Source: Adineta steineri (lineage: Eukaryota; Rotifera; Eurotatoria; Adinetida; Adinetidae). Taken from it: 64,000 bases of DNA. Both the position numbers and the translations under genes were made by a program. Under the pieces are notes generated by a model. It saw only the letters and a program-made list of their open reading frames with translations. It had not been told where the DNA came from and did not search any database. The stretch is from NCBI GenBank assembly GCA_905250115.1, contig CAJNOI010000296.1, positions 21,322 to 85,321 of the forward strand, given 5' to 3'. Shown piece after piece: positions 47,163 to 59,516 of the stretch (position 1 is its first letter; every line of letters begins with the position of its first letter).

Positions 47163-48025
47163 ATGTGGCATTTATGTCGTTCATCATCTCGACCATTAAT
47201 TGGTGTATGTCATCTATTGATTCGACAACGACAACTTATTCCTATAAAACAAGCAACTCCTCAACGATTAATTTCATTTCCATCTTTCTTTAAAATAAAG
47301 AAAAATATACCTGAAACTCTTCCACAACCACCAGTCAATCCACGGCATCCACCAGATTATATTCCACCTCGACCACCTATCGATCCAAATGTATCAAAAC
47401 CTACGCAATCACAATCCAGTATATTTGCTCGATTTCGTCATGCATATTCAAAATATGGAAAAATTTTATTAGCTGTCCATTTTGTTTCATCATGGGCTTG
47501 GTGTGCTGGTCTAATTGCACTTCATTTTAACGGTTTTGATTTAGGTATGAAAATAAATAAACTCAGATCTATCATAATTCGTTGCTTTTTTATTTTCTTC
47601 ATATAGGAATGTATATTATAGATGGTCTTACACACATTAATGTAATTAGTTCAGAACGACGTTTATCATTTATACGTCATATGAATGAGTATTCCGTTTC
47701 AGGAATTATATCAAGAATTCCTTTTATCTCACAAGAACGTCTTAATAGTTTGAATGCTTATTGGACGGGAGAACGTGTTCGTTTATTAGCAACAGCTTTA
47801 TTACTCTATAAGTTTTTAACACCTGTTCGATATGCTTTTACATTAGGTGTAACAACATATATATCTCGTACATTTCTTAAACGTGGGCTTCTCAAACGAG
47901 CACCACAAGGTGATTCATTGAAAGAACTTTATCGTGATCAAAAACAACTAATTAGAACCGAAGTTCGCCGAACAAGAGATCACCTCAAAACAAGTGTACG
48001 ACGTGGAAAACAAAAAATTGAATGA
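47163..48025 (+). CDS. FAM210-like mitochondrial membrane protein (DUF1279)
   Basis: Two exons, 47163-47544 and 47607-48025, join in phase and give 266 residues. The basic N-terminus (MWHLCRSSSRPLIGVCHLLI) fits a mitochondrial presequence. A Pro-rich linker precedes the DUF1279 region: SKYGKILLAVHFVSSWAWCA (first span) and ATALLLYKFLTPVRYAFTLG (second span), then a basic coiled tail. FAM210A/B are inner-membrane proteins linked to mitochondrial translation and haem or iron handling in vertebrates. Between the spans, an 80-residue insert is not recognised. TTTTTTTCTACTTTAG ends 12 bp before the ATG. Confidence 0.8.
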
Positions 48026-48442
48026 ATCACGTTTAATTATTGTTTATGTATTTAGGGAATCTATGATTCTTTTGTTTCACTGCTTGCTTCGTCTGTTTTT
48101 TTTTGTTTAAACTTCTATATTAATTCAGCTTTGTGTGAATACATGTAAAGGAGAATAACTATAGAAAAAAATTGATTGTGTCCATTGAAATTCAAATTTA
48201 CTTATTAATGATTGTTGTATGTAGGTAATCTATTATTGAAAAGAAATCAATTAAATAGTCGTTTGAGATTTTATTGCATATCAATGCAGTTGCATTTCTC
48301 ATTTTCTCAGGAAAATAAAACGACCGAAATCTTTATGAATCTCTATATACGATAGATCGTCATTTTAATAAAAAGAAAGTTTAAAATAATGTAAAAAGTG
48401 AATTTTAATTGTCTGGAATAGATTTTGGTGGTATTGTTGAAC
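48026..48442. other. Convergent 3' spacer
   Basis: AT-rich sequence between two convergent genes. Nothing recognised. Confidence 0.5.
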
Positions 48443-49411
48443 TTATTTACTTTCTTCTTGTCGTCTAGAAAAGATCTTTTGACGAAGATTTATCCACGCT
48501 AATTTTAATTCTTTTCGAAATGCTTTTGTTGTTGCAATATAAATATAAAATGATACTGCTGGATTAATAAAAAGAAGAAATGAACTTGTAATAAAATAAA
48601 TAAATGATTCAATAGCTTGTCGATCCATACTTTTATTAGTACGAGCTGTCACTGCAGCATAAACAGTATTTATTGGATATGGTGTTGTTGTTAATATATA
48701 AACAAAAACTTGTGCTGTTAACATACGAATTAAATGAAAATCACGTTGACGTATACGATGATTTACTTGTGTACTTGTAGTAGAAATACGAACATGAATT
48801 GAATGTAAATTATATAATGTAATTAAACTAAATATACTCATTAATACTGGAGGAATAATACCTGCAAAGATAAGTGCATAAATACTAAAAATTAGACTAT
48901 ATGTACCAGGCATAATACAATAATCTAATTCTATTGTATTCATAATAGGTATATGTATAGTTGCTATAAACCAAATGATAATTGTCATACAACTTAATAT
49001 TCGTGCTATATGTATTTGACTAAAATTTCGAATAGATACTCGACGTGAAGATACACAAGCTCGATCTATACATGCAATTATAATTAAATAACGTGAAATC
49101 ATTAATAATGTATGATATATATAAAGACGTAATTTACAAAAAATTAATGAATATGATGTTAGATTTATTTGTGCAACAGAATAAATACCTGTTGGAATAG
49201 AAAATATTAAAGCTAACGTATTAGCTATAGATGATATTAATAAATAATGTGAACATGAATTTGATCGAAGTGATTTTTGAAGAAATACAAAACAATTACA
49301 TATATTTCCAATAGTACCAAATATAAGAAATATCATCATTGACCACGTCATATTTTGTTGAACTTGTATCAAATTATAAGATAGTGTTGATATATTAATA
49401 CTATTGTTCAT
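48443..49411 (-). CDS. Rhodopsin-like seven-transmembrane receptor
   Basis: A single exon of 322 residues with seven hydrophobic spans. Two Asn-glycosylation sites lie near the N-terminus (MNNSINIS). Helix I has GTIGNICN; helix III ends CIDRACVSSRR, a DRA variant of DRY; helix VII has NPAVSFYIY, a variant NPxxY. A basic tail follows (LRQKIFSRRQEESK). Compared with the pair at 59.5 and 63.2 kb, this is a different receptor. The ligand is unknown; many lophotrochozoan receptors of this kind respond to neuropeptides. Confidence 0.85.
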   Translation of the reverse strand: MNNSINISTLSYNLIQVQQNMTWSMMIFLIFGTIGNICNCFVFLQKSLRSNSCSHYLLISSIANTLALIFSIPTGIYSVAQINLTSYSLIFCKLRLYIYHTLLMISRYLIIIACIDRACVSSRRVSIRNFSQIHIARILSCMTIIIWFIATIHIPIMNTIELDYCIMPGTYSLIFSIYALIFAGIIPPVLMSIFSLITLYNLHSIHVRISTTSTQVNHRIRQRDFHLIRMLTAQVFVYILTTTPYPINTVYAAVTARTNKSMDRQAIESFIYFITSSFLLFINPAVSFYIYIATTKAFRKELKLAWINLRQKIFSRRQEESK

Positions 49412-50533
49412 TGTTGATTGAGACGTTTAGTTTTGTGCTTCAAATAATAACGTTACTTAACTTATATATAGTCATGATAATATTAGAATTATATGAGTGC
49501 ATATCATTTGATGATAATTGGAAATAGTTGACTTCAGATTATTGATGGTCTTTATAAAGAAGATTATATAGAATATTGAGTACAATACTTTTAATTAAGA
49601 AAATAAACATAAGTTTATCACACTTAATTATGTGATATGTTTCGCCTGAATTCATTATACGGGTTAATTGATTAGAAAATGAATATTTGTCTACGAAAGA
49701 TTTCGTTGTTGTAATTTAGCTCACAGTGAAAAATATTTTTAATTTATTTTATTTATATGCGATACTGACGCAAGTGTAGACTTTGGTTGATATTTATAAT
49801 ACTCAGATGAAGAAACACGCTAGATGTTTTCAAGCTAATTTGCTCCTAATTAACGTTAATCTTGAATAGGCTTTAAACCATCAGATGGTAAACAATAACT
49901 GTCTATAAGAGAAAGAGACTTGCACTTTATTTAGCATTACTTTACAACTCTTTGCTATAAGTTTTCTAATCGAGAGACGTATGATTTATATTAAAAACTA
50001 TTGCACACCATAGTATATCTGTGAAAAACAAAACTTTTCCCAAACTATTGTTATTATTAAGTTTCAAATTTCACGTATTTTATTCTCGAGTACGGGTACT
50101 GATAAACCCGTACTTGAGTACGAGTCCGAGTCCGAGTACCGACGAATGCGTACTGAAGTACGAGTACTTTGAGTATTTTGCCTGCAACAATCTCCAATTG
50201 TCAACAAATAATTTTCGTATCTTTTTTTTGTAGTATCTGCGAAACCATTGTCTCTTAATTACATTGGCAAAACATTCTTTTTAACATACAATGATTATAA
50301 TAAAAAAAGAAATTATTTTTCTATCGGAAAATCACTAATCTTTATTGCTTTAAATAAATATAAAAAAGAAAGAAGAATATATCGATTATCGTTTTAAATC
50401 GCATCTGAATTCATAAATAATTGACATCAATAGAAAAAAGTTATAACACATTAGTCAAAGAAAGTTAATATTCTACGTAAATAAAGAAAAAAAAAATATC
50501 GTCTGGTTTCTATTAAAAAAATATATCTTTTTG
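49412..50533. other. Spacer with a GAGTAC-rich short repeat
   Basis: AT-rich sequence upstream of the receptor and downstream of the zinc transporter. Apart from the repeat at 50085-50176, nothing is recognised. Confidence 0.45.
50085..50176. repeat. GAGTACGAGTC-type short repeat cluster
   Basis: GAGTACGGGTACTGATAAAC, CGTACTTGAGTACGAGTCCG and CTGAAGTACGAGTACTTTGA all occur within 92 bp, forming direct and inverted copies of GAGTAC and TACGAGT. GC content is higher than the surroundings. It could be a transposon end or a small foldback element. Confidence 0.6.
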
Positions 50534-52168
50534 TTCAAGTAACCGGTCGACGACAATTTTCACATGAACTCATTATATGTGCATCATATGGTTCGACTTG
50601 TATTGTCATTCGAGCAATGGAATGTTCATGACGAAGCATTTCTTGAGCTTGACTTAGAACTGTTAAATAATCACGATCAGAATCTAAAGATAAACAATAT
50701 GTCTAGTATTTAAAAAAAAATAGAATGTTAAATATTATCTACCAATTGCAATATGAACGGAGAGAGCTGTTCTTTGTAATGATAATGACCATATATGTAA
50801 ACTATGTGCATCTCGTACGCCAGGTATTCGAAGAAGATCATCAACTACTTGTGCATAATTAATATTGGACGGAACACCTAATATATAATATAATTAGACA
50901 AAATTCAATGAATAAAGTTTTATGTGCAAATTACCTTCCATAAGAACCAAGATAATATCACGCATTATAGTTATTGTTGTAATAAGAACAAGGACGGAGA
51001 AGACAAAAGTACAGATAGGATCAGCTAGTTTATATTCCGGCTAGTGAAAAAAATGAAAGAGGAATATATTAATAAATAAAATTTATTTATAATGAGAAAT
51101 ATATACCTTAAATTTAATCAATATTGCAGCACAAAGAACACCAACACTTTGAACAAAATCACCAATAACATGAATAATTGCTGCTCGAATATTGATATTT
51201 GTTGTTGGTTTTTTATGTTTTACAATTTGATCTCCAACTTGACCAACTATAATATCAGCAACTATTGGTTCAGTATTAATTATTGTACTTGTACTATCAT
51301 GACTGTCATTATGTGAATGTGAATGTCCATGATGGTGCCCTCCATGAGAGTGACCATGATGAGGTACAGATGTACCACACATATTAGCATGTAATGTAAA
51401 AAACATTCTTGAAAAGCAAATTAAAAAGAAAAATTTGTTAGTTTTTAAATAAAAATGAATTTCTAGACCATACCTACATGATATTGAATACAACGCCACA
51501 TGATGCGACAATAATCATCTCTAGTGGTTTGACTTCAAACTGCCGGTAGATACAACGTTCAATAGCCATATAAACAAGTACTCCAGTAACTAACCAAATT
51601 GTTAATACACTTAGAAGAGCACCAAGTACCTCTAATAAATAAAATAATGAAGAATAAATTAAATTAATAGATAAATATAAACCTGCTCGAATATAACCAA
51701 ACGAAAGTTTTCTTGTTGGTCGTTTTCTTGCAAGATACATTGCTGTTAATGATATTAAAAAACTAGCACAATCAATGCCCATGTGAGCAGCATCAGTTAC
51801 AACAGCTGTTGAATTGGAAAGAACGCCTCCTACATATACATGATATTTTTAATTTCTTTTTCTTAGTTATAATCCATGAACATACCAACGATTTCAATGA
51901 TCATAAAAATAATACAAATAAATAGTACAAGAATAAGACGATTTCTTGCACCATAATCAAATTTATCGTCTGGTACATGGCAATGAATTGATGGTGAAAG
52001 TGATTGGTTTGATAGAAGCTCGTCTCTTATTACTGATGAATTATCAGTACGATATAACAATGGTGTTCTAGCATCAACACCATCATTCGCTAATAAAAGG
52101 CTATCATCCGATGCATTGCCATCAGTTTGGCTACGTCTAATGTGCTGATCTTGACTATAAATATTCAT
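50534..52168 (-). CDS. Zinc transporter, SLC30/ZnT family (ZnT2/3/8-like)
   Basis: About seven exons with short introns, ATG at 52168 and TGA at 50536-50534; roughly 430 residues. The cation-diffusion-facilitator core is present: a cytosolic N-terminus, six predicted spans, the HxxxD zinc site of helix II in TDAAHMGIDCASFLI, and that of helix V in HVIGDFVQSVG. The loop between helices IV and V is His-rich (HGHSHGGHHHGHSHSHNDSH), typical of vesicular ZnT proteins. The C-terminal domain (GVRDAHSLHIWSLSLQRTAL) ends in CENCRRPVT. The family exchanges Zn2+ for protons, moving zinc from cytosol into vesicles or out of the cell. DNAJC3 is divergent, 561 bp away. Confidence 0.93.
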
Positions 52169-52729
52169 CTTTGATGTTATCAAAAAAAAAAAGAAACGAG
52201 AAAAAATATATAATAATGATTTTTTTTCTATAAAAGAGATTTATTAATAATTAAAAATAATTTTATTTTAAATACAATATTCGGTCAGGGAACTTTGAAG
52301 ACTAGAAATAGTGTGGTGCATTTGTTAATTCACCTCTATTCGTTTCTCATCATACCGAAATATTGCTTCTATTCGAATAAATATAAAATATAAAATGCAA
52401 ACAAAAACGAACGAAGGTCTAACTTATATATCTTATCGATTCTCGATAGAGGCCGCATAAAGTTTACAAGAACATATTTTTTTTATGTACAAAAAAAAAG
52501 TTTTTTAAATCTATTTAATTTTGTCGTCTTAGATTTTAAATTAAAAATAATTTGTTCAAAACAATCCTTAAAGGTCTCACTTGTCTTTGAACGATTGGCT
52601 TTTTCTAATCCATTCATTTTGTTCAACGTTTATCGGCGCTTTTATCAATAATATTAAACCGTGATTTACATATATTTTGATTAACATGGTATGAATTTTG
52701 ACATTCCACAATAGAAAATCTCGCCATTC
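52169..52729. other. Bidirectional promoter region of ZnT and DNAJC3
   Basis: AT-rich intergenic sequence between divergent start codons. I see no ER-stress element (CCAAT-N9-CCACG) by eye. Confidence 0.45.
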
Positions 52730-54596
52730 ATGTCTCGATATATTTTTACTATATTCTATTTTTTTGTATTTACCTTTCTATTAAATTTATTCATACTTGG
52801 TAAGTTAAAACTATATACCTTTTCTTTGAATTTCGAAAGAAATCATCATTTACTTTTGTTTTTGATAGGTGCTAATGGAGATGTCAACGATCATTTAGAA
52901 AAAGGAAAAAAATTATTAGCTACAGGGCAATTAGCAGATGCTTTAACACATTTCCATTCAGCAATTGGTATGATAGAATATATAGGTTCAGTGAAAAATT
53001 AAATTCATTTGTTTTTGTTTTTATTAGAGGCTGATCCGAAGAATTATGTTGCTTATTTTCGACGTGCAGCTGTTTATTTGGGTATGGGAAAATCTAAAGC
53101 AGCATTACCTGATTTAAGTAAAGTGATTGAACTTAAACCAGATTTTATTGCTGTAAGTATATTTGAGTGTTAATTATTTGATTGGAATCTTCAATATTTA
53201 TTCTAGGCTCGTATGCAACGAGGAAATTTATTATTAAAACAAGGTGATTTCGATGAAGCAAAAACTGATTTTGAAAATGTTGTATGTAGATATTTATTTT
53301 TATATTCTTTTCTTTGAAAAAATTTTTTTGTCTTAGTTAACATCCGATGCATCAAATAGTGAAGCACGTAATCAATTTGATTTAACTCAAAAATTAATTC
53401 AATCAGCTCAAGAAGCTGATGATTCATATAAAAATGCAGATTATACTAAAACTATTGAATTACTTTCAACAATTATTGAGGTTTGAAATCTTGTTTATAT
53501 TCGATTTTATTTTTATTCAAGTTTTACTTTTAGAATTGTCCATGGGCAATTAAATTACGTGAATTACGTGCTGATAGTTATTTAAAATCAGGTGATTTCC
53601 CTAAAGCAGTGAATGATCTTAAAGCTACCGCAAAATTAATACCAGATAATACACAAGCATTTCTCAAAATAAGTCAATTACTCTATTCCATGGGTGAAGC
53701 TGACGATAGTTTAACGTATATACATATGCATATTTTTGAATTATTATTTAATTTCTTTTTTTAGAAATATTCGTGAATGTCTTAAATTAGATGCTGATCA
53801 TAAAGAATGTCATGCACATTATACTAAAGTTAAAAAATTAGCTAAACAACTTGAATCAATACGTGATGCCATAAGTCAATCGAATTGGAATGAATGTCTT
53901 AATAAAGCAAATCAAGTTCTTAAACTTTCATCGGATCCATCATCACATGCATTTATATATCGTGCTCATTCATCGTTATGTACGTGTATGTCAAGAGGAA
54001 AATCTCCAGCAAAAGAAACAATTGATAAATGTACAGAAGTTTTAGATACATATCATGTATCTGATGCAGAAATTTTAATTAGTCGAGCTGAAGCCTATAT
54101 ATTAAATGAACAATTGGACGCAGCATTAGCTGATTATCAACGTGCACATGAAACAGAAGATTCAAATCGTGTACATGATGGAATAAAACGTGTACAAAAA
54201 TTAATCAAACAATCAAAGAAACGTGATTATTATAAAATTTTAAGTGTACGAAGATCAGCAAATAAAGCTGAAATTTTAAGAGCTTATAGAAAACTTGCTA
54301 TTAAATGGCATCCTGATAAATATGAAGGTGATGATAAGAAAAAAGCAGAAAAAATGTTTATTGATATTGCTGCAGCAAAAGAAGTTTTAACTGATCCAGG
54401 TTAATATTTTTTGTTTTTTGAATTTCGTTTATCATTTTATTTCTATTTAGAAAAACGTGCTAAATTTGATGGTGGTGATGATCCATTGGATGCTGAAGAA
54501 CAAGCTCAACAACATAATCAATTTCAAGGTGGTTTTAATCCATTTGGTGCTGGTAATGGACAGGGTGGTTTTACTTTTCGATTCCATTTTAATTGA
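52730..54596 (+). CDS. DNAJC3: DNAJC3 / P58IPK, ER co-chaperone
   Basis: The signal peptide is MSRYIFTIFYFFVFTFLLNL. Nine TPR units follow in several short exons (52730-52799, 52869-52967, 53028-53152, then about 53207-53283, 53338-53478, 53534-53714, 53765-54400 and 54451-54596). Examples are KGKKLLATGQLADALTHFHS and FRRAAVYLGMGKSKAALPDL. The C-terminal J domain is DYYKILSVRRSANKAEILRA, with the HPD motif in IKWHPDKYEGDD, followed by a Gly/Phe-rich tail (GGFNPFGAGNGQGGF) ending FRFHFN. By family it binds misfolded proteins in the ER lumen and stimulates BiP ATPase; a role on PERK/PKR is known in vertebrates. It is complete and close to the usual ~500 residues. Confidence 0.94.
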
Positions 54597-55036
54597 TCGT
54601 TTTTAATGAGCATGCGTGTGTATTTCGTGTACAGTAGTCGGCTTTTTTTGTTTGTTTTTACTGTCATCTTAAATATTTATTTTTCTCATTTTTACAAAGA
54701 AAAAAATCAATGCTCTTTGTTGTTGTTACAATTCTTATTCTCATTATTAACATAGACAATAATTTCTATTTGTTTATCAAAAAAAATCCGATTGATATAA
54801 AACAAATAGAATATTGAAATTAAATCAATTTTTGTTTTTTTTTTGTTTCGTTTTTTTTAATACTAGGAAAAGATAATGATGAATGACAAAATGCACTGTT
54901 TTTCCATAAAATAAATAACTATACACATATAGAACGACAATATTACGAGAGAACAAAAAATAATGGAAATAAAGACAATGATCATTAGGTGTCGGAATGA
55001 ATAAGGTTCATAAAATGCGAATTCTTTGCCAATAAA
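54597..55036. other. Convergent 3' spacer
   Basis: Poly-T and poly-A rich sequence between the convergent DNAJC3 and ATP6V0B stops. Nothing recognised. Confidence 0.5.
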
Positions 55037-55866
55037 TTAGTCGGATAAACTTGCTCCATTTGACTAAAAAAATAAAATAATATTGAAGAATATGAAATAA
55101 TTATACAAGATATTTTCTACCTGTAATATAGAAACAATAAGACCGAAAAGACCGATTGCACTAGCAAAAATTTCAATAATAAGAATACGAACGAATAATG
55201 ATGAATTCTGAGCATCAGCTAAAGCTGCACCTGAACCAACAAGACCAACGCATACACCACAAAATAAATTACATAAGCCAACAGTTAAACCAGCGCCAAA
55301 TAATTTATAACCTGCACGATATTTAAGAGCTAATTCTTCAGGTCGAGTTGTTTGATAACTCTAAAAATGAATAAAAATGAATAAATCAGAAAATAACTTT
55401 ACATTTTCTTACAGTAATTGAACCAGATATAACAATACCCATGATAAGTCCATAAATAGCAACAGCTTCGCACATAATAATTGAAATAAGATTTTTTGTT
55501 CGAATACGTGGTGCTTTAACACCGCCACCTATTATACTAACACCAGTTGCAAAAATTCCTCTAGAATAACAAAAAAAATATGTATTCTTTTACTAATTAA
55601 AATTAGATTTAATTACAAAGCTGCTCCAAGAACAGAAAGTGACACGGCTAATGCAATGCCAACCAATGCCCATTGATAAGGTGAAATAGATAAAAGAAAC
55701 CAACCAATATCAAAACGAAAACCATTATTTGTTAACATATATGTTAACCCTAAATAAATTAAATTATTAAATTCTTTTTCTAAAAGTTAATTAAATACAT
55801 ACCAGCATAGATAAATAAGCCAACACCTGCGCCTAAAGCGCCTTTCGTTAAATAAGATGTACTCAT
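55037..55866 (-). CDS. ATP6V0B: V-type ATPase 21-kDa proteolipid subunit c''
   Basis: Part of the membrane V0 ring that moves protons in vesicles and lysosomes. ATG at 55866, about five exons, TAA at 55039-55037. The first span begins [13 protein letters not shown]. Exons then give [20 protein letters not shown], then [20 protein letters not shown] and [19 protein letters not shown], whose Glu is the proton-carrying residue. [19 protein letters not shown] and [20 protein letters not shown] complete the second c-like repeat. The tail is short (SNGASLSD) from a separate terminal exon. Length is about 208 residues, as usual. Confidence 0.95.
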
Positions 55867-56536
55867 GTATGTATATGAAGGAAGTCTAAAATATATAAAA
55901 TGATGATATATAACTATGCCTCAAACAAATGACAATGTCATTGAGAGTGAATTTTATCAGTCAATAAATATCTAACTTTACACTTTTCATAATGGCAAAC
56001 TCACTCATATTAATTGATGATAGTTTTGATCTCTACGGAGTAGTATTTGTTGACATATAATAACCAATGATAAATAACACATCAAAAGAGGTCGTACTCA
56101 TACTACAGCGGAAAAAAGCGTGTTTAATAACTTTATAGAAACAAATTTCTGACATCTGGATAGAAAATTTTTTAAATCAAACATTTATACAAACTGGAAG
56201 TATATTTATGATATGAACAGATGTTCACCTTTTTTTTAATATAACAATCAATTATATGCATTTATCATCAGAACTACGAAATGTTTGAATTTTTGACTAG
56301 AAATTTAAATCACCCTTCTTATTAACGACATTAGATGAAATATATATTCGAAAATCTAGAATTTATCATGATATTAGAGTAGATTTAACGATTAACTGAT
56401 ATCGTCCTTCAACAACAACTTGAACAAATTAATATTAAATCTTTGAAAAAAAATATATATTATATGAAGGAAATAAAAGGCATAAGAAATAGTTCGTGGC
56501 AAAACACCGGCCGATAAAAGTCATTAAGATCAATCT
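55867..56536. other. Spacer, nothing recognised
   Basis: AT-rich sequence upstream of the V-ATPase gene and downstream of the coiled-coil gene. No feature is supported. Confidence 0.5.
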
Positions 56537-58873
56537 TTATATATTATTTAGTGATTGCGACGAATGTGATTGAGTTTCTGCTCGTAAGAGACGTTTATGT
56601 TCACGTTCATGAGAATCCAACAATGATTTACTTTCACGAATGTGTTCTTGTTGTCGTGTTAAACGTAAATATTTATTTCCTTTTTGTGTTTGTAACTAAA
56701 ATAAAAGAATAAAAATACTTTTCTTTTCTTCCGTTATTTATTATATATTTTACTTTATCTAATTTTGTATTTTCTTTAGTTAAATTTCGTTCTATTTGTC
56801 TTTCTTGTTGTTCAGATTTAGCAATAGCTTGACGAACTTTTACAGTATCTTCATGTTTTTTACGTATTAAATCATTTCGTAATTTTTGTATATCTTGTTC
56901 TTTTTTACGTCGTTGAAATTCTGCTTCTTTTACAGATTTACGTAATTCAAATTCAATTTCCTTATTTTTATTAAGAGTTTTCTATATAAAAAAAATAAAA
57001 AATAAATTAGAATATAATAAAAACAATTTCGTGAAATTTTTTACTTGTAAATGTCGTACACGATCTTCATGTTGTCTAGTTTCAGGATCAGTAGGATATA
57101 TTTTAATTTTAGTATTTGTTCCATCAGTTCCATATTTACCACTTTTTTCAGTTTTATCACGTATATATTGATTCATTAAATGCGATCGACGTTTATCCAC
57201 TTCCTAAATTAATCAAAGCAATTGATGTATTTTATGTTTTATTAGAAAAACAAGCATACATTCATTTTGGCCGCTAATTGACTTGTACGTCGATCTTGTT
57301 CAGCGTTAGATGCATTTGCATTGAGTTGTCGTTGTTTATTCTGGATTGAATCTAATCGATTCTTAGTATCACTAATTCGGCCAAGTGCTAAGAGTAATTA
57401 ACAAAGAGAAAATTCAAAATAATAGAGAAATGTTTATATACCTTCACGTTGTCTAAGTTCAAGCATTGAACGACGAGTTGCTGCATCACCTGAAAGACGA
57501 CGTTTATCCAAATCGTAACTTTTAGCCTGCAAATTTGTTTTACTACAAGGCATAAAATTAATTCATTCAATAATTAATCTAAGATTTACTTCTGTTTATA
57601 ATCAAACTTTTGTTGTTGTCCAAAATCATATTTGGTCGCTTGTGTTCGTTCATGATCGATTATGCTATAAGACGAATAATATTTTACATGAAATGATCAT
57701 ATTAAAAATAGATAATACGTTAGAAAATCATTCATATCAACTTTCGCCTTTTGAGCTTCTAAATTAAGTGCTAATGCTATTTCAGCTAATTCTTTTTTAA
57801 GTCGATTTTCTTCCAACTAGAGCAAAAAAAAGTAAATCCATATAAACCACAACATTTTCTTAAATAATCAAACCTCTTTTTGATGAATTCTCTGTTCATA
57901 TTCTGATTGAATTTGATCTAATTGATTATGTTTGACATCAAGTTGATTTGTTTTTGATCGATATTGATGAGCCAAATCATTACAAACTAATAAATTACGA
58001 CGATCTTTATCTTTACCTGCTTGTAATGAATCAATTGCATGATCCGCTCGTTCTTTTGTTTGCTAGTTGAATAGGAAATTTAGTGTATACATATTCCATC
58101 AATTATAAAATTTACTTTTTCTCGAGTTTTCATCCGTTCTCTTTCAATTTGATCTTTTTCTTCAAGATTTTTTGATAAACTTTTTTCAGCTTTATAACGT
58201 TTACTTGTTGTCTCTATATTGAATAGATATTGTAAGGCAAAATTTTCATTTGATACTTACCAACATCAAGTTTTCTAAGTGATTGACGTAAATGTTGTTG
58301 TTGTTTTTTAATATCGCCCTCTGTACGTTTTATTTCTCGCTCTCTTTGTTTTGCTCTAATCATTTCGCTCTGAAATTAAAATAAAATCAATGATGAATAT
58401 ATTAAAATAATTAAAACTAACTTTAATTTGTTTCATCTGTCGATCATGTTCTTTTGCTTTATTTTTATGATATTCTGAAATCGATTCAAAAGATGATAAT
58501 TCATCTCCATGTAGTGGTTTTAGTTTCTTTGTGTTTATGGTTGCTGGTGGTGCTGATTTTGAAGGTTTACCAAGTGAAGGTAATAAATTATTTTCTGCTG
58601 AAGTATCATGTTTTAATGTTTGTAAATCACCTTGTTGTCGATAGAGTGAACGGATACGTCGTGAGGAATCAACATAACCACCTTTTGTCATATACCGACC
58701 ATGATTTCTAAATATAATTTATGTAATTAATTAAATTTTTATATTTAAAAAAAATGAGTATACTGTAAAAATTCACCATAATTAACCAGATCATCATCAT
58801 ATGTATATACACTAGTCTCGGCAATAACTGAATAACGATCGTTGATTAAGGAAGGACGAGCAAAGGCAGTCAT
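56537..58873 (-). CDS. Long coiled-coil protein, unknown family
   Basis: ATG at 58873, about eleven short-intron exons, TAA at 56539-56537; roughly 560 residues. The N-terminus is orderly (MTAFARPSLINDRYSVIAET, then VYTYDDDLVNYGEFLQ). From about residue 100 it is almost continuous charged coiled coil rich in Lys, Arg, Glu and Gln (AKQREREIKRTEGDIKKQQQ), with runs such as RRSHLMNQYIRDKTEK. It ends in a Ser/Gln-rich tail. There is no signal peptide or membrane span. Single-copy coiled-coil proteins like this with Tyr-rich N-termini are often ciliary or microtubule-associated, but I do not recognise the family and do not name it. Confidence 0.75.
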
Positions 58874-59516
58874 TAATTATGTATATGATGTCAAATTTCA
58901 TTCAATTTTTTACTCGTCAAATATAACAGAAAAATAAAAAATTCTCCATCAAGTCGTCAATAACCATTTTTTTATTGTTTCCATGCCGATGTCATTCACT
59001 CGATCGTTTGTACAAACAAAAATGTGTACAGATGGCATTGGAAGTTGAGATTTTTAATTTAAATTCAGTATATATTGATCCATTTATAAGAGTATTAATT
59101 CTTTAATAATAAAAATATTCGATCAATTGTTTTATCGTATTACTGTCAATTTAAGATAAATTCCTAATTGAAGAAAAATCTTGGTAGACAGACCTCGTTT
59201 ATATTCATTATAGAATAATTCAATGTATTACTAGTCATAGAAATTTATATATTCAACTGTGCTACATGAAAGAATAATAGAGATAAATATGATATAGTAA
59301 TAACCGACCCATGAAGTTTAGTTCCTTCTTTTCAATTAAGTTTCTCTACTATGCATGATTAATGACAGAAAATGTTGATGAACAATAGTAATGCCTCGAT
59401 TAAAAAAAAATAAACTCCGTACGTGATTAAAAAAAATACTTTGAAAAAGTATATAACATGTTTCATTTAGTTTCTTTGCTTCATAAATAAGTTCTATTCA
59501 AAATAAAATATATTCA
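58874..59516. other. Divergent upstream region
   Basis: AT-rich spacer between the coiled-coil gene (reading left) and a 7TM receptor (reading right). No motif is supported. Confidence 0.45.
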
